From Tribonema minus (Eukaryota; Sar; Xanthophyceae; Tribonematales; Tribonemataceae), in contig JAFCMP010000517.1 in the NCBI GenBank assembly GCA_017506865.1, forward strand, positions 186,001 through 250,000: DNA of 64,000 nucleotides. The letters run 5' to 3'. The first letter of the stretch is position 1. Every line of letters starts with the position of its first letter. This document shows positions 43,425 through 53,510 of the stretch, piece after piece. The notes under the pieces are model-generated. The model saw nothing but the letters and a program-made list of their open reading frames with translations, was not told the origin of the DNA and did no database searches. The translations under genes were made by a program, and so were the position numbers.

Positions 43425-43861
43425 ATACATACACTGGTCAAAAACAATAAAAATGGTATCAGAAACATACAACAACCATGTATCATACATTGCCTTGTGT
43501 GACAGCATCGAAAATGACATCATAATGATGCACGCAACCTATGTATGCGCTACTTGAGGCAAGCACCAATGGCTCGCACACGACTGTGGGTGGAACACGC
43601 ACCTTTGTTGAAGTTCAAGTACGCTTTTTTTTGGTAGGTTTCAGCGCAAATTTTGCCGTGAACATTCGTTTGGCTGGAATCAAAGAAACGACATCACCAC
43701 CTGTCGGTGTTGCCGTGGCACTGGCTCTTCTCATGGGCCAAAACCAACGGTACTAGCCTTGTACAGTCCCACCAGACCATCGCCAAACCAGGCAGCCAAG
43801 GGCAGGAACGAACACCACACAGCACAACTCGCCTGGACATCAACTTAGACCTACCAGCCAG

Positions 43862-45430
43862 ATGACCACAGCCACAGCGAGAATGAGCCTAACCCGCCTC
43901 ACAGGGCTCCATGCCGACCTCCAGGGCGCCTGCCTCCTCTACCTGGACACTCGGTCGCTGTTGCGCTGGGCAGCGGTGTCGAGAGGCAGCTTCTCCACCG
44001 GTAGCAGCTCCAACAGGAATTTCAATGGCATCTTCGCTTCGCAGGGACACGCGCAGAGGCACATACAGAGGCTCCTGCTTGAGCTCCACCACAGCAAGGA
44101 CCACCTGCACCATGTCTCTCAGCTGGCGGGACACTCCATCAAGCCCGCCCCACCCGCGTGGGCCACTGCGGCGGGTGCCACTGCTACCCCTCCGAAGCGA
44201 GTCCTTAACATCGGGCACAAGGGCGCCGAAGGCCACGTAAAGGGCAACACCCTGGACTCCTTCCACCGCGCAGTGGAGCTGGGGGTCGACATGATCGAGT
44301 TCGACGTCGTGGCCTGCGCCGATGGCATCCTGTGCCACCACGATCCCCTTCACGAAGCGTCGGGCAAGTGGTACCAGGACATGACCATAGCTAAGGTGCG
44401 TTCTCTCCTGGGTCGCCCTCACCCCACGCTGGACGAGATGCTGGCGGACAGGAGGCTGCGGGACAGCGGCGTTCACCTCTACTTCGACCTCAAGCACACC
44501 AACATTGTCCGCCCCACCATGCGCTCCATAGTGGCGGCCGTTACGCGTGGCGGCTGGCACGCATCCCGCTTCGTGGTGGCCACCTTCAAGCAGGTGGAGC
44601 TCCTGGAGATCAACGCCTTCAGGCAGGCGATCCCAGAGCTCCGCGGCCTGCGCACGGCGGCCATCCTCGACGCGATCCCTCTGTCCCTCGCCCGCGACTT
44701 CGAGGCACTGGGCTGCTGCGCCGTCAGCGTTGGCCAGTACTGCGTGTGCCCGGAGTTCGTCGCCGACTGCCACCGCCGCGGCCTCGAGATGTGGGCCTGG
44801 ACCGTCAACCACAAGTCCATGGTCGACGAGCTCTTCCGCCTCGGCATCGACGGCATCTGCACGGACTACCCGGAGCTGGTGCACGCCGCTGCCGCCGCGC
44901 GCGCCGCCGCCATCCCCGCCGCCGCCGCCGCCACGCCGCCGCACCCCGCCGGCGCCGCCGCGACGGTGCTGCGCGCCGTGTACGGCGCGCTCGCGGACGC
45001 GCGCGACTCGGCGGTGCGCGCCATTGCGGAGGCGCGGCTCATGGCGCGCGCGCTCGACACGCTCGACGGCGGCAGCAGCGGCTGCGGCACGGAGGCGGCG
45101 GCGCTCGGCGCCGTGCTGCGCGACGCCGAGGTGGCCGCGCACGCCGCGCTGCAGCCCATCGTCATGTCCGCTGACACATTCAAGTGGATGGTGGAGGTGA
45201 TCAAGAGCGAGGCGGGCGCGGCGGCGATGGCGCGCGTCGCGGACGAGGTCGCGCGCGGTGCCGCCTGCGACATGCTCCCGTTCGAGCTCCAGTTCATCAC
45301 GTCGGCGTGCGGCGGCGTGCGCGCCGGCGCGGCAGCGGCGGCAGCGGCGACGCCCGCCGCCGCCACGGTGAATGCGGCCGCGGAGACGGCGCCGGCCACG
45401 GCGCCCACGGCCGTCGCTGCGGCTGTGTAA
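43862..45430 (+). CDS. Glycerophosphodiester phosphodiesterase with F-box-like N-terminus, 522 aa
   Basis: An intronless ORF from ATG 43862 to TAA. Residues about 12-42 (TGLHADLQGACLLYLDTRSL LRWAAVSRG) resemble an F-box. The GDPD barrel begins at VLNIGHKGAEG (H119, K120, G121, replacing the usual HRG), then GNTLDSF, IEFDVV (E146, D148) and CHHDPL (H160, D161). It continues through YFDLKHTN, GLEMWAWTVNH and GIDGICTDYPE, the usual end of the barrel. The family hydrolyses glycerophosphodiesters to glycerol-3-phosphate and an alcohol. The normally conserved Glu of ENT is Gly here, so activity is likely but not certain. A C-terminal Ala-rich region of about 180 residues has no known domain. The intact gene lies 437 bp behind the oxygenase on the same strand; the pair's junction is duplicated upstream. 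Confidence 0.9.
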   Translation: MTTATARMSLTRLTGLHADLQGACLLYLDTRSLLRWAAVSRGSFSTGSSSNRNFNGIFASQGHAQRHIQRLLLELHHSKDHLHHVSQLAGHSIKPAPPAWATAAGATATPPKRVLNIGHKGAEGHVKGNTLDSFHRAVELGVDMIEFDVVACADGILCHHDPLHEASGKWYQDMTIAKVRSLLGRPHPTLDEMLADRRLRDSGVHLYFDLKHTNIVRPTMRSIVAAVTRGGWHASRFVVATFKQVELLEINAFRQAIPELRGLRTAAILDAIPLSLARDFEALGCCAVSVGQYCVCPEFVADCHRRGLEMWAWTVNHKSMVDELFRLGIDGICTDYPELVHAAAAARAAAIPAAAAATPPHPAGAAATVLRAVYGALADARDSAVRAIAEARLMARALDTLDGGSSGCGTEAAALGAVLRDAEVAAHAALQPIVMSADTFKWMVEVIKSEAGAAAMARVADEVARGAACDMLPFELQFITSACGGVRAGAAAAAAATPAAATVNAAAETAPATAPTAVAAAV

Positions 45431-47892
45431 GGTATTCGTGGCGGATGCGCTGGCGCGCGCCGCAGCGGTGGCGGCGGCGAGACAAGAAGGAGGGAGGGGC
45501 GCGGGAGCGCAGGGGGAAGGGGAAGAGGGAGGGAAGGGGGCGTGAGTTGATCACACTTTGTCGATTGTGAGACGTTTGTACAGCATGAGCAATTCATTGG
45601 GGGAAGGGTCAGCGCCGGGGAGGCGCGCGCAGAGCGTCACTTCCGTAGCGTGTGTGTGTGCATCACAGCATGGGGGGGGGGGTATGGGGTAGGGGGTAGG
45701 GGGGGGGGTGGCGCACGCGCTGAGAATCCCAGGACCATTCCGCTTTTTAGGATGGTTCCGCGGCGCCGGGCGCCTCGCGCGCGCATTTCGCGAGCGCGCA
45801 GGGCGGGGCATACGGCAAATTGAGAAATCCCTTGTTTTCTTGGCCTAATCAGAGTACCAATGCTTCCATCTCAGCGCTCAGCATCGACATCACAGCCAGA
45901 GGGCAGCGGCGGCGGCGGCGGCAGCGGCAGCAGTTGCCCGCCCGCCCGCGCGCGACCGCCGCCGGCAAGCGCGCAGATCCATATCAGTTTAACTACACAT
46001 CATAGACGCTTTCTTCTTCGTCAGCGCCTCTTGTCACACATGGGGGGGGCGCAAATACACAACGCTATTTTCTTCGCAGCTGCACGGGACGTGGTGATGT
46101 GTGTCTGGCATAGTGCTGCTTGTGCCAGCTTCTGCCTTCATTTGCCTGTGTTCTGTGCGCCACAAATCGACTAGTCTAAGCAGTTGAGCAGCGTGCAATG
46201 ATGACGCGCATATGGAACCTGGTGCAATGTCGTCTCCGCTTGCGCATTGCGAGATACGAGCATGCATTGTATGGAGTGCTGTGCTGTGATTGGTGTAAAT
46301 GATGGATGACCAGAAGTTGGCATGCAGCCTAGCTACCTACTGCCTGCATGAGTGCTGTACTGCAAATTAACTTGTCAATGCAGACTTTGAATGGCTTGTG
46401 GCGGGACAGCGCGCTCGACGAGCGCATTCCTTTTTTTCTTTGAAGGTGTACAGCGAAGTCAAGTGTGATGGCACAGTCATGTGCAATGGCACTTGTATGC
46501 TGGTCTCTCTCCATGTATGAGCTGACATAAAGACGCTTGCTGCAATTGCATGAAGCGCATGAGGCGTGCTGCACTGCCGACATGTGTACGCATGGACTTG
46601 TATTTATGAAGGCCCAAAGGAGGCCGGGTTGCCTATGCAATCAGAAAGTTTGCGTCAACACAGCAGCCTACTGCTGCTCATGCAGGCTTTGTGTCTTGAG
46701 TTTCGAGAGAGTGTTGTTTCCGCATCATGATTGAAGCGCATATTTCAATGTACAGCAAGTATAGTGTAACTGGACTGCATGTATACATGGCACACTCTCC
46801 ATGAGCTGACATATGTATGTGAAGATCCCTGCTGTGTTTGCACAATACAATTGCTGAATATACATGAAGTGTTCGCTTCCTGCTATGCTGCTGGTGCGAC
46901 TCATGCGCATCATTGAGGGCTGTGCATCTTCAGAGGCTGAGATGATCAATGCTGCCTACATGACTTGCCAGTGGAACCTTTTGTTTACTTCACCCTGTAT
47001 AGTAGAGGGCGCACATAACTTTTCGTGTCTCATGAGGTAGCCTGGTGTAGTGCTCTCTGTGCTGCTGGTTCATGATTCATCTTTGACATGGTTTCCACCT
47101 GGAAAAAGCAAGCAAATGGTGACATTCAATGCAACTTGACGACGCTGCAATGGTACATTATACCACGCAAACTGCCATGTTCTGCAAGAATACTGCAATC
47201 GGCAACAACACTTTGCTGTCAAAACAACTCATTCCAGCCACGAGGGCTTTGCAAGACCAAACATGCGCAGAGAAGGCCCCCATGACTGCCAGATGCAACA
47301 GCCAAAACGCAGCATGCACACATGCAAGCGGTTCAGGACAACAACAAAAAAGGCTCACCACGCGCGCTGCATAAACTCTAACTTACAAAGAAAGGGCACG
47401 CGCGCAGCAACAGACGTGCGGCGCGCGCATGGTCCAAGGCGGTAGGCAGCCTGGGGCAAGTCCAAGCTTTCAAAAGCCCAAGCGCTTATCCGTGCGGTAC
47501 GCACACGAGGGGAGGTGCGTGCGTGTGTTTGTGTGCTCGTTTGTGCAGTGCGCAGCGGCAATGCCCGCTAGCCGAGCGCGCGCCGCCGCGCCCAGGGGAC
47601 ATCAAGATTCGTACAGACGACGGACGGGCGGCAGCGGCGGCGCGCAGTCACACGATGCGCGCCGCACCGCGCGGCCGTGCGCCCAACGCGCGCGCTACGC
47701 CGCTGACTTGCTGCTGAGCGCTGCACCCCCCCTCGCCCCCGCCCCGCCCCCCCCCCACTGCGAGCACTTGTACGCCGCCAATCGCTGCGGCTGCTGCCGC
47801 TGCTGCCACCGCTGCTGCTGCCGCTGCGGCTGCTGCACCTGCTGCTGCTGCCGCTGCTGCTGCTGCTGCCGCCATGGCGGCGGCGGCGGCGC
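45431..47892. other. Intergenic between GDPD and TIM17
   Basis: No gene I can support. Contains G-runs at about 45670-45715, a GGCGGC run near 45904-45930, and otherwise 45-50% GC sequence with frequent stops. CTG/GCC repeats at about 47790-47890 border the end of TIM17. Confidence 0.5.
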
Positions 47893-50800
47893 TCACTTGC
47901 CGCCGCGGCCAAACAGCCCCCCGAAGAACCCGCGTTTCGGCGGCGCCTCCGGCGCGCCAGCCCCCGCCCCCCCCGCTTCCGGCACCAGCCCGCCGCTGGT
48001 GGCATACGGATCCGCCTGCGCAAAAGGGTCCGCGTACCGGCTGTCCGTGTCGAAACCGCTGCCGCTCATGACGTCGGACTGGCGCGGCGCGGAGGGGTCC
48101 ACCGCGTCGTCGTGCCGCCGCCCGGGCGCGCCGCCGCCGTGCGCGCCAAAGGGGATTGGCGGCGCAAGCGCGCGCTGCTTCGGGCCGCCCTCGTCCGGCG
48201 CGGCGCCGCCGCCCTCCTGTGGGGGGGGGGGATAGCGGTGTTTGGGGGGGGGGGGAGGGGGGGGGGGGGGGGGGGGTCAGAACGAGGGTGCTGCACGTCG
48301 TCGCAGCAGGCGGGAGTTCTAATAAGCGCAAGCGCCACGAGACGGCTCTGTTAGAGTTGGGGTGGGGGTTACTAGGTGGTGGCGTTGGCGTGGAGTGCGG
48401 TGCGGAGGCCGGGGCGAGAAGGTGGGAACCCCATACAAAAAGACTGTGTGCAGTACCTCCGTGTACAAGTTGATGTACACTGCCCTGGGCAGAAAATGCT
48501 CGGCAACAACCAGTGTACGTATTGTACCTACATACCGTCCCATACACAGTTGCGCGCCTCACCACGCATCTCTTCAACTGACTGCAAAAGCAAATTGCTG
48601 AGCACTGCTGATGAGCGCTGCTGCTGAGCGCTACTGCCGAGCGCTGCTGCCTTGGCCACGACGAAAGCGATGTCACGACCAGCGCCGGCAGTTTCGCACT
48701 TGAATGGAGAGCCTCGGCATCCAACAGATGAGCATACGGGCATACCCAGGGACAGCGTGTACACCGGAACGCAGATCCTGAAAGGAGTTGGCATTTCAAC
48801 TGCAACCACCTTAATAAGCCACTTCCTGTGGCGAGGGGTCATCTGTCACACCAGAGTCATAACTGAGCAAGGTTACCCTAGGTATGCTCTCCCGATGCAG
48901 GCGGTCCGTCAATCTGCACACACATGGCATAACACCAGATTGCTGTTCCAGAGCATTGCATCAAAGGAGTCGTCGTCTCGTTCAGCATCGCTTGTTCATG
49001 GCCTGCTTAGGTTTGAAGTGAGGGTGAGGGTTATGGTTTGAGCGCACGCTGCCACCACGTTACTGATTGAGCTGCCCAGCACAGCTCCCAACCCACTTCG
49101 CATGTTTGCCTGCATCTGCTGCTACAATTTCTCAAATGAGGAATTCAACAAGCAAACATCGCGTCGGCGTCCTCTCTGCAAGCTTTGACGCGCACTGACC
49201 ACGCACCTTCTTGTCTTCAGTGTGTTAGGGATGCATGGTACTGCTTATGCGAGTGTTGCAGTGAGTACTTGTGTGTAATTTGCTGACAGCTATAGGCGCG
49301 CAATTCGATCATCGTGCAACAGGAAAACCAGAGAATATTTCGCTTACAAACGCGGCGACTACCCAATCAGTGCGCGCGCGCACCTGCAGTATCGCCGGCA
49401 TGTCCTCCGGCTTCATCTGCGCGAACATCCTGCTCAGGCCAATGCCCATGCCCTCAATCAGCGCGAGCAGCACCCCCCCCACGAGCGCATTCTTCGCGGC
49501 CGTCTTGGGCCCCGCGCGCAGCGCCAGTATCCCGCCCGTCGCCGCGCCGCTCGCTATGGAGTTCCACGGGTCCTCCTTGCGCCGCAGCGCCGCCATGGTG
49601 CAGTCGCAGCACGCAAAGAGCCCGCCCCACACCGCAAAGTTGCCGCCGAGCACTGGCGCGCGCGCCTTGACGGCCGACACGGACCCCTTCCAGCTGTTGT
49701 TGAGGCCCTTGGGCGCGTTGCGCGCGCCCTTGATGGTGTGGAAGACGCCGCCGCCGACTACAGTTGAGAGGGGGGGGGGAGGGGGGGGGTGAAGGTTGAA
49801 CATGCATGAGAGGGGGGGGGGGGGGGGGTTGAACATACATGATGCTGTTGTAGGTGATGATGCTTCTTTTGTTGGTAGGTATGCAAACACGCGTGGATGA
49901 GTTATGCATGCAGGGCTTGCAGGTTGCACATGATGATGCTGTTGTAGGCATGCAGACCTGTACTCTTGAAAGGGCTGAGCGATGCGCTGTGCACGCCGCG
50001 TCCTGCTAGGTGAGCGTAAATGCACCGTTAAGCGCCCGCGCTGCAAATTGAGGTGGCAGCGCTCAGGACAGTGCTCAGTGCTCAGTAATAGGCTCCCAAA
50101 CAACCGCAGGAGACAGGGGCCGTCTGCAATACCTACGGTATCGTTGCAGAGGTCAGGAGTCACAGATACAGAAGTGCGCGGGCCAATGGGGGTTGCAGCA
50201 GAGTGGTGATCTGCTGCTCTTTTACGTCAGGTGCGTTGCACTGACGTGCGATAATGGCAGCACAAGGGGTGTTTTCGATTTGGGTTCACAGCATGGGGGC
50301 GGCAGAACTACAACACTGTGTGAGGGGGAATGACATGGTGTACAAATGGTTCCAACAATGCGGACTTGAGCGGAGCGCGTGGCTGATGTTGGTGGCAGTG
50401 CTCTAGTTACACAAATATGATTGCACAGCCAGGCTGCTTTTTGTGAGCTCAGTTGCAGTACAGACATGAAATGCATGGCAACTTGATGGGTGCATATAAA
50501 TACAGGATTTTTACTTTTATTATATTCCACTTGTGGCTGGGGAAAGGATTTGTACCTCTGCAGAATGCTCATATACCACTACCCTCCCAATATAATTCTG
50601 ACCGTGGAATGTCGATGTTGTCAGAGCGTTAGCACTGCCACACAGGTTCGGTGCTGTGACACAGCGCCTGTGTCGCAATGCGGCGGTGTTCATAATAATT
50701 GAAGCAGGTCAAAAGGGTGCAAATGGTGCCTGTGGCGCAATGCGGCAGTGTTCAAAGGGGGCAAACGCAACGCCTCGCGCAGCAATGGCAAGCAAGGGGT

Positions 50801-51569
50801 GCATTACCCCCCCCGCAGCCTGACCACTGACGTGAACAGGTAATTGTGAGCTTTGACATCAGCAGGTCATGCTGAGCACTGATGGTGAATGTTAGGTTAC
50901 ACTACTCCTTGCGAGCATCAAACGCAGGAGCAATGAGAGGTGATTGGGACTTGATGAAAGGCATGCACTGCATGTACAGCCATCTGACATTCCATTGTCG
51001 GCTGTTGTAAATGTCATCTGGATACTACAACCATTCACAGGTTGGCTGGTGACCTTGTCATGCCCGGCATCAATTCATTGGTGAACTTTCACAACTTCAG
51101 CATGCCAGGACACGGCCTAAAAGTGCCACTACTACCTGCAGCGCTTCTATGCCTACCAGTCAGTTATGTAACGAAACAGCGCGCGCAAGCAACCTTCAGC
51201 TTGCAATGCAGCTTGCAATTCAGCAAACATGAAAAAGTTGCTCTAGGATGACGATGTGTCAGATCCATAGACGACGCTGATGAATTAAGACACGGTCCAG
51301 ATTTTCAATGTTGTGTAGAACATGAGCAGAGGAACACATTCGGAAGCGCTCAGTGAAGTGCGCCTGCCATTGATATGGAAGCTTTCACAGTAAGCTTTTA
51401 GCGCGCGGTGCCCATCAGCGAAATCCAGCTAGGTTTGATGCCCGAGTGTCACGCCACAAGCACACAGAGTTGCGCACACCAAGGTGACACGAAACTCACC
51501 GGCTCCAAAAACGTAAGCTCCCCCAACATCGTCGATGATCCGGTATGGACACGGCTCTCTTTCACTCAT
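47893..51569 (-). CDS. TIM17: Mitochondrial inner-membrane translocase subunit Tim17, three exons, 255 aa
   Basis: Tim17 is a core subunit of the TIM23 presequence translocase. Exons (minus): 51569-51500, 49757-49384 and 48216-47893, total 256 codons with stop. Exon 1 reads [20 protein letters not shown], the canonical start with the PCP and DDVGGA motifs. Exon 2 has [61 protein letters not shown] and [11 protein letters not shown], covering four membrane helices. Exon 3 is a hydrophilic tail of about 108 residues, much longer than in yeast or human, ending [16 protein letters not shown]. Intron 1 (1.74 kb) contains no gene I can support; it includes several poly-G tracts (49770-49830). Confidence 0.95.
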
Positions 51570-52644
51570 AGTGTTGGTCCGGGATAGATTTTGTGCACCC
51601 TCGCTGCTGCTCTCCAGCCAGCTCTCCGACTACTGGTGCCGCAGCAAATGCGCCTTTGTATTATTCGCAATGCCGCCTAACCAGCAAACATCCGTAGGCA
51701 CGCGAGAGTCGTGTGCCACCAGCGAGTTCCTGGCCTCAACTTCGGAGAAGTTCGGGGACCCACAGTGTGAACTGTGACTGTACTGTCTGCCAGCGAACAG
51801 ATTAGGGTTACACAATGTGTCAACGCTAGTACATACGTTACAAGGCGTTGGGCGCGTGTTTCGGTCTCAACAAGGCACCCAAGCCGCCCAAGTATCAATC
51901 ATCATGCGGCTGCACTCCACGACGCAGCGACACACCTGCCACCGAGCCGATGCCACCGCAACATTTTGGCCTCTTTTAGAGTATGGCTGATAAGAAGGCA
52001 AGAGGGCGGCAATACACTGAAAATATATATCCAGCGCAAGAAGACAACGCACCTGCGGTCACATGTAAACAACCTGTAAACATCATGCAGGAACATGCGC
52101 ACCACACTGGGCCCACAACGGGCGCTTTGCAAGCATGGCAAAGTGATGGGTCCATGCAAGCAGCACTGGTGCAGTGTCCAAACAGCCCACACCTGAAGTG
52201 GCAGGCGCTTGCACACAGGCTACAACGGTATGACAGCAATGCAAGTGTGCTCTGTGGACAGTAGCACTTCAAGTTCATGCAGCAGGTGCCAGCGTGGTGC
52301 GATGTGCAGCTGCATGCATGTTGAAGCCTTGCTGCAGGAAAGGAAAGATGACGTTTCTGGGCCGGCTAGATTTATAACACGCTTTGCCGATACACCAGGC
52401 TAGCAGCACCAGTTTCGGACGCTATACACCCTGGTAGAATGTGGCACACGATTACGCATGCGAATGGCACATGTCAAACATGTCACAGACACGACTGCAT
52501 TGAAGCTCAGAACGCATCATTGCGTCTACATCTGTTTATTAAGCTGTTGTGATATGTGATGCTGTGGTTCTTGTCCGCACTTATTCGGTCGGCACTCTCA
52601 TGAAAGCGGTCGATGCTGGGTCGATGCAAGCCGAAATGAAACAT
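51570..52644. other. Intergenic between TIM17 and YggT gene
   Basis: No clear gene. A short divergent frame at 51670-51777 (MPPNQQTSVGTRESC, 35 codons) could be a small protein or leader exon but lacks any family. The left 100 bases are the TIM17 promoter. Confidence 0.4.
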
Positions 52645-53217
52645 TCAGCTCTGCTGCGAAAGCATATTGAAAATACCTTGCTGTCCAAAGAGTATCTCCC
52701 GCACAAAGCTAAGTATCATCACCCAAACAATGGGGCTGATGTCCACGCCAAAGGCAGGTGGCACCACCGCTCTGGTGGGCTTCAGAATGGGCTCCGTGGG
52801 CCACGCCACTAGGTTCTGGGGCGCCTTGTTGAGGTCTGTCTGAGGGTACCAGCTGAGCACGATACGGCACAGGAAGGCAAATTCCATGTAAAGCAAAAAA
52901 GGGTCCAGCGCTGCTCGGGTGGGACCGACCCACCCCGGAACGTCTGCGAACGCTGGCGTGGCGATTGTGGATGCAGCAACGCCAAGTGCTATCGGCAGTA
53001 GACCGGGTAATTGTTGTCGCTGCCGTTCCTGCTGCTGGACGTGAGGTGCGGTGCTGGCTGCGCGAGCTTGGCTCTCACTGGAGACGGTGGTATCATGGTG
53101 CTGTGTCACTGCTGCTGTTGTCCTGGAGCGAATTTGACTGCTTGGCCTGGGCGCAAAGGCTGACACTCCGGACGCCAAAGCTGCAACAGCCAGCAGCTTG
53201 CACACAATTGTCCTCAT
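52645..53217 (-). CDS. YggT-family membrane protein with bipartite plastid leader, 190 aa
   Basis: ATG 53217 starts a signal peptide (MRTIVCKLLAVAALASGVSA) followed at once by FAPRPSS, i.e. the A-F junction that marks plastid-targeted proteins of red-derived complex plastids; an S/T/Q-rich transit peptide follows. The mature part has one helix (LLPIALGVAASTIATPAFA, with an A-F-A site that could mark thylakoid processing). Then comes the YggT domain: DPFLLYMEFAFLCRIVLSWYP, EPILKPTRAVVPPAFGVDIS and PIVWVMILSFVREIL. Plant and algal YggT proteins (Ycf19, CCB3) act in thylakoid membranes, CCB3 in cytochrome b6 assembly. The longer open frame upstream of 53217 is not needed and lacks sense. It is divergent from the dehydratase gene. 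Confidence 0.88.
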   Translation of the reverse strand: MRTIVCKLLAVAALASGVSAFAPRPSSQIRSRTTAAVTQHHDTTVSSESQARAASTAPHVQQQERQRQQLPGLLPIALGVAASTIATPAFADVPGWVGPTRAALDPFLLYMEFAFLCRIVLSWYPQTDLNKAPQNLVAWPTEPILKPTRAVVPPAFGVDISPIVWVMILSFVREILFGQQGIFNMLSQQS

Positions 53218-53510
53218 GCTGCTCTCCCTTGCCACGATCGCAACGAAAAAATGAACTTCACTTCTGAGCGAGGTGAACTTCAACTTTGAATGTTTTTTTC
53301 CCCTCGAGACACTGGTTGCTGAACTCTCTTGATCAGCTGTGAACTCTCTCGACACAAGTGGTAGGAAGAACTGCTCACGCTCACAGGACGTGTTCACTGA
53401 CAAAAGTTCAATGTTGAAGTTGATGTTGAAGAAATACGGACGCACACGCGCAGCGTGAGCTTCACAGCAATTCTCTCGACGGCGAACCAATAGCGAAAGC
53501 AGCGTACAGG
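53218..53510. promoter_or_regulatory. Shared upstream region, YggT gene / dehydratase
   Basis: 293 bases separate the two divergent start codons. The region contains repeated GTTGAA/TTCAAC units (about 53258-53290 and 53406-53432) and two near-identical pieces, GAACTCTCTTGATCAGCTGT and GAACTCTCTCGACACAAGT, around 53322-53360. Promoter function is inferred from position. Confidence 0.45.
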
